Shown here in pieces: positions 22,002 to 31,143 of a DNA stretch of 64,000 nucleotides. Origin of the DNA: Apricaphanius iberus (Eukaryota > Chordata > Actinopteri > Cyprinodontiformes > Aphaniidae); contig JAPXFQ010001350.1 in NCBI GenBank assembly GCA_028564705.1, positions 62,001-126,000 on the forward strand, written 5' to 3'. The number at the start of each line of letters is the position of its first letter. Positions within the stretch are counted from its first letter, which is position 1. The position numbers and the translations under genes were made by a program. The notes under the pieces are model-generated. The model worked only from the letters and a program-made list of their open reading frames with translations. It was not told the DNA's origin and did not search any database.

Positions 22002-22189
22002 ACATCTGTAAAACAGCAAACAGTTAAAACACTAATATTTATGTAAAGCTTTAGTTTAAGTACAAAAGCTTGTGCTTTTAGAAAGTAACAGAGCTCTGTT
22101 GGGTTGTTGTTGAAAATCTGGTTTGATTTTTTCTTTTTTCAACTCTCTGGCTTGCAAGAGAAGAAAGGCATTTCCTGTTATTGAAGGCG

Positions 22190-22286
22190 CACACACACAC
22201 ACACACACACACGCTCACACACACACACACACACACTCACACTCAAACGCACACACACACACGCTCACACACACACACACACACAT
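22190..22286. repeat. (CA)n microsatellite within ERV, copy 1
   Basis: CA/AC units interrupted by CGCTCA and CTCACACTCAAACG. A shorter version lies at the same place in the sister ERV (27679-27744), so the repeat was already in their common ancestor. Confidence 0.95.
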
Positions 22287-22400
22287 TTTTGCGCAACCCT
22301 CTGCAGACGTCAAAGGAAATACAAGCCAGAAAACCGTTTGATCTCTGTTTTAAAACAAAAGTGAACAGCTTAAATTGATGTCATAAGTGTTAAAACTATC

Positions 22401-22885
22401 CCACCAACAAGCTTATAACTAGGATATCACCATATTTAAAGGCAATGGTGGAAGAAGTACTAAACAGATGCAGCATTTGTGCTCAGAACAATGTTCGAAA
22501 AGGCATAAAAACACCAACAGGACACATCCCAATACCTGAAGGTCCATTCAGACACCTTGTCATTGACTATGCAGACATGATAAAAACAGTGCAGGGAAAG
22601 CGATACATGTTGGTTGTGATTGACAGATTCAGCCGATGGGTTGAAGCAATCCCTTCTAAGGATATGAGCGCAGAAACTGCTGTGAAATTTCTGGTCAGAG
22701 AGGTTATACCTCGGTTTGGAATTCCAACAGAGCTTTCATCAGACAATGGCCCAGCTTTCATTCATAAAGTATTTAAGGGAGTATTGCAGCAGTTGAGGAT
22801 TAAACAGAGATTAGGAGCAGTCTATCATCCCCAATCCCAGGAAATTATAGAACGGGTAAACTTGACCTTGAAAACTAAGATCAGG
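22401..22885 (+). pseudogene. ERV integrase, N-terminal half, truncated (copy 1)
   Basis: The frame opens just after a stop near 22396 and includes the zinc-finger cysteines 'CSICAQNN' (22472-22483). The catalytic core shows D at 22565 ('VIDYAD'), D at 22742 ('SSDNGPAF') and E at 22850, with 35 residues between the second and third, so the DD35E triad is complete. Coding is cut at 22885 by the right 554-bp repeat. Here the N-terminal frame is intact, unlike in the sister copy. The sequence resembles integrases of gamma-type ERVs. Confidence 0.85.
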
Positions 22886-23439
22886 AACTCAAAATTAAAA
22901 TAAAGAAGTTATTTCAGGAGTGAAGACAGATGCAGTAAAATACTGTGCTTTTGTTCCTTTTTGGGGAGGCAGGGCACCACAGAGGATTTTAGCTTAGGGG
23001 CACCAAAATAACATGCAGCGTCCCTGGCTAAGATAAAGCAAATGAACTGCTGCCAGATTTGGAGAATCACTGGCCTGCTTACAATTTTTTTTTTTTTCCT
23101 GACTTATCAAACTGGGAAATGTGGCAACACACTACATTTCACTTAGGGTTGGAATATTCCTTTATGCTTAAAGTAAAAAATTGTTGAAAACATACTAATT
23201 AAAAAACAAAACAATTACAATTTAAGAAAAGCAATTGAAGATTTTTTTTTATTTGTGAAACAGCGGGATTTGTATTTAGGTTGTCATAAGGACTATTTAA
23301 GGTTATCCAACTGACTTTCATGTCTAGTGGAAGGAAATTAAGGTTTACATCAAGCACTGGAGGGAAATATACATGGATAGAGACTAGATACCTAAGGCCA
23401 AAATAGACGCATATTTATTTCAGTACATGATTTATTAAA
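22886..23439 (+). repeat. 554-bp direct repeat, right copy
   Basis: Identical to 20306-20859. Downstream sequence (from 23440) continues without relation to the ERV, so the pre-insertion locus can be inferred as one repeat copy joined to 23440. Confidence 0.95.
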
Positions 23440-25607
23440 GTGTTATCTTTAAAGAGCTTAAGAAAAGGAAACTATTTCAGATAAATATGAAGAAAATCAT
23501 CATGGAACACAAGTCCCTTTATAGTAAATGTGGCAGCCATTTCGATCTGTTAATGGGCAGTCAAAGGAACAAGGCTTTCACAAAAATCTTACCATAAAGT
23601 TCAACAAGCCCCTAGGGGCATGTTGATAAAAACACCCACTTGTGAGGAGACAGAGAGTTATCACTTTGTAAAAGTGTGAAAATCTGCTTTTCAATTAACT
23701 TTATGTTTCTGAAAATATTAAATCATAGCACACTGTTGCAACACCCAGTGGAAATATTACACAAACCTAGGGGATTTATGCAATGCAGAGGCTACCGCTG
23801 ACAGAAGAGAAATTTATGGTCAACAGAAATATTTATGGGACTGGCCACTGCAACCACTTCTCTAATCCATCGCACTTTCAAAGAGCACCACCAACTCATG
23901 CTGTCAGATGCTATCCTGAAGTATTGCTGGTATTTTTCTGAATGCAGGACATCAGATCACAACACTGATGGTAAACAGACACAGAAAAGGAAGAGTTTGT
24001 TCACACCTTTAAATGCTCTACTCATAATAACTTGCACTGAAAATGTTGGTTTCTTGTTTGTTCTCATAATGTCTATTCAATATACACAAAAGCTTCTTTT
24101 TTCAAGCAACACATATTAAAAAGATAAATAGATTTTAAAGGTATAGTGTTTGTTTATTTATTTTAGTTAAAGTTAGTTATTTAATAATACTTTTTTGAAT
24201 ATCTCAGAGCTCCAGATTTTCTGTGCTTGTGCTTGTGTGCATGGAAACATTGTTGGCTCTTGGTTTCATTATATGGATAACCTAAGTAAATATAAAATGC
24301 AGTTTTTAATCTAGGGTTTTCTTTATAATCATACATAAGCTCTTATTACTAATACTTTTGGAGCATTGAAGTCAGTTTCATTAGCCACACTGAAGCCTGA
24401 TTATTCCCACACAGAGGAAAACTGACACAGCAACAATGAATAAAAAACAGTTTGACAACATGAAGCAGACAAAAACAAATATATTGCTATATTTTGACAT
24501 ATTTTTTGGTGGATCTAAAATAAAAAAAAGTTTTATGAAAAAAACAAAACTAGAAACAGAAGAAACCCATCAGAGGACAAAGACTTTCTGACCACTGGAT
24601 AACATTCCCTTCAGTATAGAGTTTTTATAATTTGCTGCTTAAACATTAGTTTTCTTAAGCTCCCCGAACAATAATTACTTTTCTTTGCTTCTGTAGTGAG
24701 TACTTGCTTGCAAATTAGTGTGTTTTAGTACTCGATATTTGGTATACTGTATCATAATAAACTTGAATATTTAGTAGTGGGATGGACTAAACCAGCAGGT
24801 TCAGAATATGAGGGAACAGGAGGGCTATTACAGCTCAAACATGAACATTTTAGCTCATCTGCTAACTGGATCTACAGAACATGACCACCCTGGCTTTGTC
24901 ACATTATCTCCTGTGATACAGGGAACACTTAGACCTGGCCTGGCCATCTAGTGCTATCAAGATATTAGTAGGTAGAGAGATGTTTGTATTGTGTGACATA
25001 TATACCCTGTCACATCGCTTTTAACTTAATGTAAAAAAAACCACAATGTAACAGAGAATAATAAATGCTAAATAAAATTTTGGCAATCATGCTTTCTATT
25101 TCTTTTATAAAAATAGTAAGCTCTTTAATAGTGAACTGGTCAGTCAGACATCAGGCTTTGATTTGATTATGTCATTTGTCTGGGACAAAAATGACCTTTG
25201 ATCAGTACACTGACTTTGAAATGCAAATGAATAGCTCCCACATGTTAGATGTAAGGCAGGTCAAGTAGAGAAAAGCAGGTTAAGCCTCTCGAACACTCTC
25301 TGAAATGATGAACATCTGCAGACACTTGCTGAGTTGATGCTTGACGTGATAAAACCTACTTAAATGTGAAGTAGCAGGATGTCTATGCTACTCTGGCTGT
25401 TGACCTTGTTACCTGTTCGGCCTGGCCTCTGCCGGAGTTGGGCCAGCGTGGGATATGGGAGCTAAAGACCCAGTCAAGTGGTGGCGGTTGGATCAACGGA
25501 ACAGGCCTATCGCCGCATCGGGGAACCCGGCCTACCCACCCTGTTTGAGGAGCTGTTGTCCTGTGTAGGTCCAAACATCGCCCGCCAAGACACCGATGCC
25601 AATGACG
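23440..25607. other. No recognised gene
   Basis: AT-rich, mostly unique-looking. The 94-codon frame at 23835-24119 has no recognised motif. 25430-25607 is less AT-rich and contains a short 'DPVKWWRLDQ' reading that recalls a hAT dimerisation motif, but nothing around it supports that. Confidence 0.4.
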
Positions 25608-25639
25608 CTTCTGTAGAAGCCAAAATTTGGGCCTGCGTG

Positions 25640-25660
25640 GCACGTGTAATCAACACGTGC
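25640..25660. promoter_or_regulatory. CACGTG inverted repeat in U3
   Basis: GCACGTGT-AATCA-ACACGTGC: a perfect 8-bp inverted repeat with a 5-bp spacer, holding two E-box (CACGTG) sites. It is kept unchanged in the 3' LTR (about 31899-31919). CACGTG is the binding site of bHLH-zip factors such as the Myc/Max/USF group; that it acts as an enhancer here is inference. Confidence 0.6.
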
Positions 25661-25857
25661 ATCAATTCTGAGAAGCTGAGAAGATGTACGTGGTACTTCC
25701 ACGAAAGACTGTCCATTAAGCGATTCTAGAATGTTTTGTGTTAAGCTTTTTCTGCCTCTTTCATCGCTAGAAAAAAAACTAAGCCGAGCGGTTTGGCCGT
25801 CAAACCCTGTGGGGTCAGGAACACCAGATGTTTCCCGTAAGTGACGCAATGATTAAG

Positions 25858-25863
25858 TATAAG
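25858..25863 (+). promoter_or_regulatory. TATA-like box of ERV LTR
   Basis: TATAAG within GATTAAGTATAAGAGATAG, about 180 bp upstream of the AATAAA signal and conserved in both LTRs. Likely core promoter, placing the start of R near 25885-25895. Confidence 0.5.
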
Positions 25864-25950
25864 AGATAGAGCTCCTTTTAGAGGAGAGAGGGTTTTCGTT
25901 GGTCTTGCTGGGATCTCAGCGTGGACGATAGGATGCTTTCTGCTCAGAGA

Positions 25951-25960
25951 TAAGGTATGT
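25951..25960 (+). promoter_or_regulatory. Splice donor-like site inside the LTR
   Basis: TAAG|GTATGT with GT at 25955-25956, downstream of the TATA-like box and upstream of AATAAA, so it would sit within R. A donor in the LTR would let env or the small leader ORF be expressed from spliced RNA. The same site is in the 3' LTR. Confidence 0.4.
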
Positions 25961-26043
25961 CAATTGTTAACAGACAATGGATACAGAATGTTGGACATCG
26001 AGGTCAATGACCTATGTAGCATTGTATTGAGGACCGAAGATCC

Positions 26044-26049
26044 AATAAA
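26044..26049 (+). terminator. Polyadenylation signal of ERV LTR
   Basis: AATAAA in CCAATAAAACCCGG, present in both LTRs at the expected U3-R-U5 position. Confidence 0.7.
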
Positions 26050-26155
26050 ACCCGGCTGAAGCTACATTCTAGAACAGAAGCTGTGTTGTCTTGAGTCTTC
26101 ATTATAGCTATATATCTATATCTTTGTTTTGCATGTAATGAACACCAACAACATT

Positions 26156-26173
26156 TGGCGAGCTTAGCCAAGG
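26156..26173 (+). promoter_or_regulatory. Candidate primer-binding site
   Basis: TGGCGAGCTTAGCCAAGG begins two bases after the LTR end, as retroviral primer-binding sites do. I could not match the 18 bases to a particular tRNA 3' end. Confidence 0.45.
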
Positions 26174-27229
26174 TCTGACGGCAGCCGAACGCACCCCGGC
26201 TTCAGGGGAGAAAGGCCGGCCAAAATAGATCCTTCTAAAGGTAAAATAATTTTACATTTTCTCCTCTGGTGTCGGAGTTTGTCTGGATGCTAAAGTCAGA
26301 AGAAGTTCCTAGGCATTATCAGCTTCTCATCGGGAAGTACGCTGCAGCCAATATCTCCCGGGAGATCAGCTGTCTAAAATTTGCTTATAAGTGTTAAAAA
26401 AGGAAAAAGAACCCTGAGCAGATACGAGACCCAAAATTGGACTTAGAGACAGCTGTAAAGAGAAAAAGAAGAGACAAAGAAGAGATAAAAGAGACAATAT
26501 AAGAAAAACAGAGTAAATGAAAATAGAGGTAAAAGAAACTGTGCCTTAGTTTTAAGAAAGAACAAAAAAAATAGTATAAATGAGAAAATAATAAATAAAA
26601 AGTTTTGCTTTAAGAACTTTTGGAAAAAAAAAAAAAAAGGAAAAAACCCTTAGAGTAACACAAAAAAAAACCTCTTGAGAAGTATTTGTGAAAAAGAATA
26701 CTCTGTGTGAAACTGTGTTAAAGAAAATAGCGCTAAGAGTTAAGAGTTAAAGAGTAAAGAGTTAAATTGAAGCTTCATAAAGAGAAAATAGCAGTAGTGT
26801 GCTATTGTGTGAGTTAAAGAATTAAGACAGTCGACTGTAAAAATGTAAAAGAAGTATAAATGATTAATAATCAACTGAATAATGAATTACGACTAAAAGT
26901 GCACATATTATAAAAAAAAATAAAAAAAATATAAATTTGGATTGGATTAAAACCCTGCAGGTTTAAAAATTTAGGACATTAAAGTACAACAATTAAACAA
27001 ATAAAAAACAACAGACCAAACTGGGAGAATAGGGAAAGTTTATTTCAAAGTAAATAGACACGGACATTGACGTGACCGTTGACAAATGCATGGTTTGACA
27101 GATCTGCTATAATAATGATTTTGTGTGTATAACTGCCGCTGCACACTGCTTGCAAAAGAAATGTTCTGAATGACATTGCATGCGTAATTCAATTGCTTGA
27201 TATATTGCAAGATAAATCAATAACAATTT
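26174..27229 (+). other. ERV leader, purine-rich, no gag
   Basis: About 1 kb with no gag, protease or RT similarity and no long frame. 26390-26800 is strongly A/G-rich on the plus strand. The same leader is in copy 1 (20860-21745). Difference clusters against copy 1 lie at 26840-26940 and 27180-27270. Confidence 0.6.
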
Positions 27230-27487
27230 TTGTCGGTGTGCCGAATTGTATGTTCACAGTTAACATTTCACTTTTTAGTTCAATTTCGATGTGTTGAGGT
27301 TGCTTTGAATATTCTTGCTGAAGGAGGCTACTTAGAATACGTTGTGCTGAAGAAGATTGATAATGTTGTAATTAGCGCTGTGCTAAGAATTCAGAGTGGA
27401 TTATACTTTACGAGTTGTACAAACTGTGAAGCTGGTTGTCTTTTTCCTCTCTCTGTGCTCGGAAGTGTTCTTGGCGACAAGCTTTAA
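27230..27487 (+). CDS. Small ORF in ERV leader, copy 2
   Basis: 85 codons; from 'VQFRCVEVALNILAEGGYL' onward nearly identical to the frame at 21750-22001. Relative to copy 1 it lacks one Val codon and gains one near the C-terminus, both in-frame. CTTTTTAG directly precedes the core and could be a splice acceptor paired with the LTR donor. The Cys cluster 'CTNCEAGC' is kept. No domain recognised. It could be an accessory protein exon or a chance frame. Confidence 0.4.
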   Translation: MSVCRIVCSQLTFHFLVQFRCVEVALNILAEGGYLEYVVLKKIDNVVISAVLRIQSGLYFTSCTNCEAGCLFPLSVLGSVLGDKL

Positions 27488-27678
27488 ACATCTGTAAAAC
27501 AGCAAACAGTTAAAACACTAATATTTATGTAAAGCTTTAGTTTAAGTACAAAAGCTTGTGCTTTTAGAAAGTAACAGAGCTCTGTTGGGCTGCTGTTGAG
27601 AAAATCTGGTTTGATTTTTTCTTTTTTTCAACTCTCTGGCTTGCAAGAGAAGAAAGGCATTTCCTGTTATTGAAGGCG

Positions 27679-27744
27679 CACTCAAACGCACACACACACA
27701 CACACACACGCACGCACACACGCTCACACACACACACACACACA
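27679..27744. repeat. (CA)n microsatellite within ERV, copy 2
   Basis: CA units with CGCACGCACA and CGCTCA interruptions, shorter than in copy 1. Confidence 0.95.
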
Positions 27745-27989
27745 TTTTTGCGCAACCCTCTGCAGACGTCAAAGGAAATATACAAGCCAGAAAACCGTTT
27801 GATCTCTGTTTTAAAACAAAAGTGAACATCTTAAATTGATGTCATAAGTGTTAAAACTATCCCACCAACAAGCTTATAACTAGGATATCACCATATTTAA
27901 AGGCAATGGTGGAAGAAGTACTAAACAGTATGCAGCATTGTGCGCTCAGAACAATGTCCGAAAAGGCCATTAAAACACACACAGGACAC

Positions 27990-29025
27990 ATGACATGTCA
28001 GACAAGGTCCATTCAGACACCTTGTCATTGACTATGCAGACATGATAAAAACAGTGCAGGGAAAGCGATACATGTTGGTTGTGATTGACAGATTCAGCCG
28101 ATGGGTTGAAGCAATCCCATCTAAGGATATGAGCGCAGAAAGTGCTGTGAAATTTCTGGTCAGAGAGGGTATACCTCGGTTTGGAATTCCAACAGAGCTT
28201 TCATCAGACAATGGCCCAGCTTTCATTCATAAAGTATTTAAGGGAGTCTTGCAGCAGTTGAGGATTAAACAGAGAGTAGGAGCAGTCTATCATCCCCAAT
28301 CCCAGGGAATTATAGAACGGGTAAACTTGACCTTGAAAACTAAGATCAGGAAGGTGTGTGCATGTGCCAAACTAAACTGGGTGGATGCGTTGCCGCTTGC
28401 TTTGCTTTCTTACCGCATGCAAGAAAACAGAGTAACTCACTTGTCTCCACATGAAGCTCTAACAGGCAGGCCAATGCCGGTCCCACAGTTTGGTGGTCCC
28501 CATAAGGGACCATCACTTGAGCAAGCAGAGCAAGATCTCAAAAGCTATGTCAGGCAACTAACTAGTATCCACAAAGCAATCTATTTCCAGGAAAAAGAAA
28601 AAGAGGCTGCCATAAGCAGAGATATCGAAGGTCCAGTGGCTCCTGGAGATCAGGTTTATATTAAGGTCTTCCGGAGGAAATGGCATGAACCAAGGCGCAA
28701 GGGACCATTTCTCGTGGTTCAGGCAACCCCCACGGCAATCCAGGTTGACGGTTCCTCAACGTGGTATCATCTGAGCCACTGCACCAAAGTCAGAGAAACA
28801 AAACAGGAGAGTACCCATCGAGAAAATAAGAAAGAAAAAACTGAAAATCATGAAAAAGATTGTGGGTCTGATAACTGTACTATCTTGGATGGTGGCAGGA
28901 ATGCTGGTGATGAAGGAATTAGTCCTGGAGGAGGTGAAGACAATTCCCAAAGGAGCAGAAGGCAACGCCCGGTCACTAGAGCATTCGCGAAGACGGCAGC
29001 AAGAAGACACAACACCACAAGTTAA
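27990..29025 (+). pseudogene. ERV integrase (core and C-terminal domain), N-terminus broken
   Basis: The frame is open from just after a stop near 27990; the zinc-finger region upstream is scrambled by several indels relative to copy 1. The core carries D at 28030, D at 28207 and E at 28315 (DD35E complete). The C-terminal domain, about 28640-28790, has 'GDQVYIKVFRRKWHEPRRKG' and 'TWYHLSHCTKV', as in gamma-type retroviral integrases. The frame then continues as a Lys/Glu-rich tail overlapping env by 176 bp, a normal retroviral pol/env arrangement. Probably not translated without the missing upstream pol. Confidence 0.85.
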
Positions 29026-30901
29026 GTATGACGCTGACATGTCACTACACCGCACCAGATCAGTTAGGACACCAGTATTCAATAGTTTAAAACACACACT
29101 TCATTCACGAACACGTAGACAAACAGAAAATGTTAAGGAAGTTAAACTACCTACACTAGCACAGAAACCTGAGGATAGATTTAAGATCGTGTGGGAGCTA
29201 CCAACAGAACCCCCACCTATTACAGCACCCACTGTATTAATGCCTGCACCTTTGCCCGCACCAACAGAACCCCCACCTATTGAAGCACCTACTATATTAG
29301 TAGACTCACCTACACTGGTAACAGAAAAACTCTCACCTATTGTGTTACCTGAAATAGTAAAGACAACACCTGTACAAACAGCAATTAACAAGCCAACAAC
29401 TAATCAAGCAGCGCCAGTTGCTCCTACCCCACCTGTAGATAATAATAAACCTTCCATGAAACAGGCAACCAATGTAGTTACACAAAGTATGATTAAGCCA
29501 GGTGACGAGGTCAGTTCTGACCGTCGTCAGGGGGGACTAGATACAATTAAGGGATCACAATATCAAAATACAAATGATCCTAGCTATAAACCGATTAGAA
29601 CAAAATCCATTAATGTGATCATCCCCAGAGCAAAAAGGCCAAAGTTAACAACAGATAAACTTTGGGAAGAAGCTAACCAAAATAGCTGGTATTTATGGGC
29701 ATGGTATACAGCAAGAGAAATGACTTCCAAAGAATGTATTATATGTTCTGGTTCACCAAGAATTCCTCCAATTGCAATTCCAGAAAAATATACTTTTGAG
29801 GAATGTGCTTCAGTACAAAAACAAGCTTGTAAATTAGGAGAATTCAACAATGCAAGTGGTACACCATTATTTTTCAGATTTTCCTTGTGTGGAATTAAAT
29901 GCAGATTACTCTATGGGTCGAGAAGAATTCATAATTATTTAGACGAACATAGAGGTTACAAAATAGGAGATAAATGTGCAGAATTTAACATTTCAACAGC
30001 ACAAAATGGTCCTCCAACTACGTATAAAGTAGACTATGATGCTGAATATGAATGTTTTGCTAGCGGAGGCTTCTCTGAGAGTGAAGGAACCTTGATGGGT
30101 AACAGAACAGTCAACTGTAAGGTAACTTGGGTTCTATCATGGTTTCCACATGCTAACGTGACACCTATTTTTGTTACCACACCAGTTTGGTATGAAAAAC
30201 CTGAACCCCTGAGTCAGACCTGTGATAATATGACTATGACACTCCCTCCTCTATACTTTCTGAGTGAACAAACTTGGGCAATAGCAGATAGTTATTTTAT
30301 GTGTGGAGATGACATCCTAAGAAACACTTTGCCACCACGATGGATAGGTTTGTGCACCATGGTAAGATTGAAAATACCTGTCACAATGTTGTATGAAGGT
30401 GTGAATGAGATAATTAACCTTGATCGTTTGAATGCTAATCCTAGAGTAAAGAGACAGTATGTGCCAGATCAGAGTGTTTATCTTGACATAATAGGACAAC
30501 CTAAAGGAATTCCAAATGAATTCAAGGCAAGACATGAAATAAAAGCAGGATTTGAGTCAATAATTCCTCAGATTACCATAAATAAGAATGTAGAATGGAT
30601 TAATTATATTTATTATAATCAACAGCGAATCCTTAATTATACTGGAGATGCTCTTGGAATGTTAGGTCAACAATTACATGAGACTAGTAAGATGACTCTA
30701 CAAAATCGACAGGCTTTGGACTGGTTGTTGGCAGATAAAGGAGGACTCTGCGAATTATTTCAAGATACAGAATGTTGCACGTATATTCCATCACACACTT
30801 CTAACGAAGGATCCTTTACTGCCGCAATGACAAAACTTAGAGCACTTAGAGAAGAACTTAGTTTGAATGCTGGGAAGAATGACTGGTCTGGGGGTGGTTA
30901 G
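28850..30901 (+). CDS. env: ERV envelope glycoprotein, C-terminus frameshifted
   Basis: 683-codon frame starting in the end of pol. Residues 5-22 are hydrophobic (signal/leader). A basic RTRR lies at 87-90. Residues about 117-205 are Pro/Thr-rich with a repeated PTEPPPI(T/E)APT unit. The surface subunit follows with a CIIC (CXXC) motif at 296-299 and several N-glycosylation sequons. A furin-type RVKR at 532-535 divides it from the transmembrane subunit, which has a conserved helical segment ending at C634 and then CC at 642-643. That gives seven residues between C and CC, where gammaretroviral Env normally has six. The frame stops before any membrane anchor; the anchor is in another frame (30902-31143). 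The ectodomain frame is otherwise intact. Confidence 0.88.
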   Translation: MKKIVGLITVLSWMVAGMLVMKELVLEEVKTIPKGAEGNARSLEHSRRRQQEDTTPQVKYDADMSLHRTRSVRTPVFNSLKHTLHSRTRRQTENVKEVKLPTLAQKPEDRFKIVWELPTEPPPITAPTVLMPAPLPAPTEPPPIEAPTILVDSPTLVTEKLSPIVLPEIVKTTPVQTAINKPTTNQAAPVAPTPPVDNNKPSMKQATNVVTQSMIKPGDEVSSDRRQGGLDTIKGSQYQNTNDPSYKPIRTKSINVIIPRAKRPKLTTDKLWEEANQNSWYLWAWYTAREMTSKECIICSGSPRIPPIAIPEKYTFEECASVQKQACKLGEFNNASGTPLFFRFSLCGIKCRLLYGSRRIHNYLDEHRGYKIGDKCAEFNISTAQNGPPTTYKVDYDAEYECFASGGFSESEGTLMGNRTVNCKVTWVLSWFPHANVTPIFVTTPVWYEKPEPLSQTCDNMTMTLPPLYFLSEQTWAIADSYFMCGDDILRNTLPPRWIGLCTMVRLKIPVTMLYEGVNEIINLDRLNANPRVKRQYVPDQSVYLDIIGQPKGIPNEFKARHEIKAGFESIIPQITINKNVEWINYIYYNQQRILNYTGDALGMLGQQLHETSKMTLQNRQALDWLLADKGGLCELFQDTECCTYIPSHTSNEGSFTAAMTKLRALREELSLNAGKNDWSGGG

Positions 30902-31143
30902 ACCTAAATTTAGGAGATTGGAAAGCAATGCTAATTAAGGTGGCAATTAGTGCGACCATAGTTCTAATTGTAATTTTCTTATTGACATGTCTCGTCATAC
31001 CTGTGGTGAGGAGAGTATGGACAAGGACACTGATCAAACAGATGAACCTGGCTGCTGCAACCCAGCTGATCCAGTTGGAAGTGATCGCAATGAACAATCC
31101 TTCTGCCCCCAACATGTCTGAGTATCTAAGCCAAGACTGTTAA
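30902..31143 (+). pseudogene. ERV Env membrane anchor and cytoplasmic tail, out of frame
   Basis: In a different frame from the main env frame there is a strongly hydrophobic segment ('SATIVLIVIFLLTCLVIPVV', about 30949-31008), followed by a basic and then polar tail ending at 31143. It is what should follow the Env ectodomain. The break lies at a G-run around 30885-30897. A protein from the main frame would lack its anchor and be secreted, if made at all. Confidence 0.8.

Larger units (their letters stand above)
20860..22885 (+). mobile_element. ERV internal fragment (copy 1), no LTRs
   Basis: Co-linear with 26339-28351 of the ERV at 25.6 kb: same purine-rich leader, small ORF, CA repeat and integrase start. 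It begins mid-leader at CGCTGCAGCC and ends inside the integrase frame. It has no LTR and no TSD of its own and lies exactly between two 554-bp direct repeats. Like its sister it has no gag, protease or RT between leader and integrase. Long stretches match the sister copy nearly perfectly, but dense difference clusters occur near 21345-21430 and 21690-21785. Confidence 0.9.
25612..26153 (+). repeat. ERV 5' LTR
   Basis: 542 bp, TGTAGAAGCC...CAACAACA. The first 80 bp and last 330 bp match the 3' LTR almost perfectly (about two differences in the last 330), but 25735-25825 differs heavily from its counterpart. It contains a CACGTG inverted repeat, a TATA-like box, a splice donor-like site and AATAAA. 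Confidence 0.92.

Noticed and set aside
22123..22378. Open frames across the CA repeat (His-Thr repeats)
   Set aside because: Translation of a microsatellite; no start context or conserved flanks.
25460..25540. hAT dimerisation-like 'DPVKWWRLDQ' reading
   Set aside because: Only ten residues, followed by unrelated sequence and a stop; no other hAT motif nearby.
27542..27829. Minus-strand frame over the ERV CA repeat (Val-Cys repeats)
   Set aside because: Microsatellite translation on the strand opposite the ERV.
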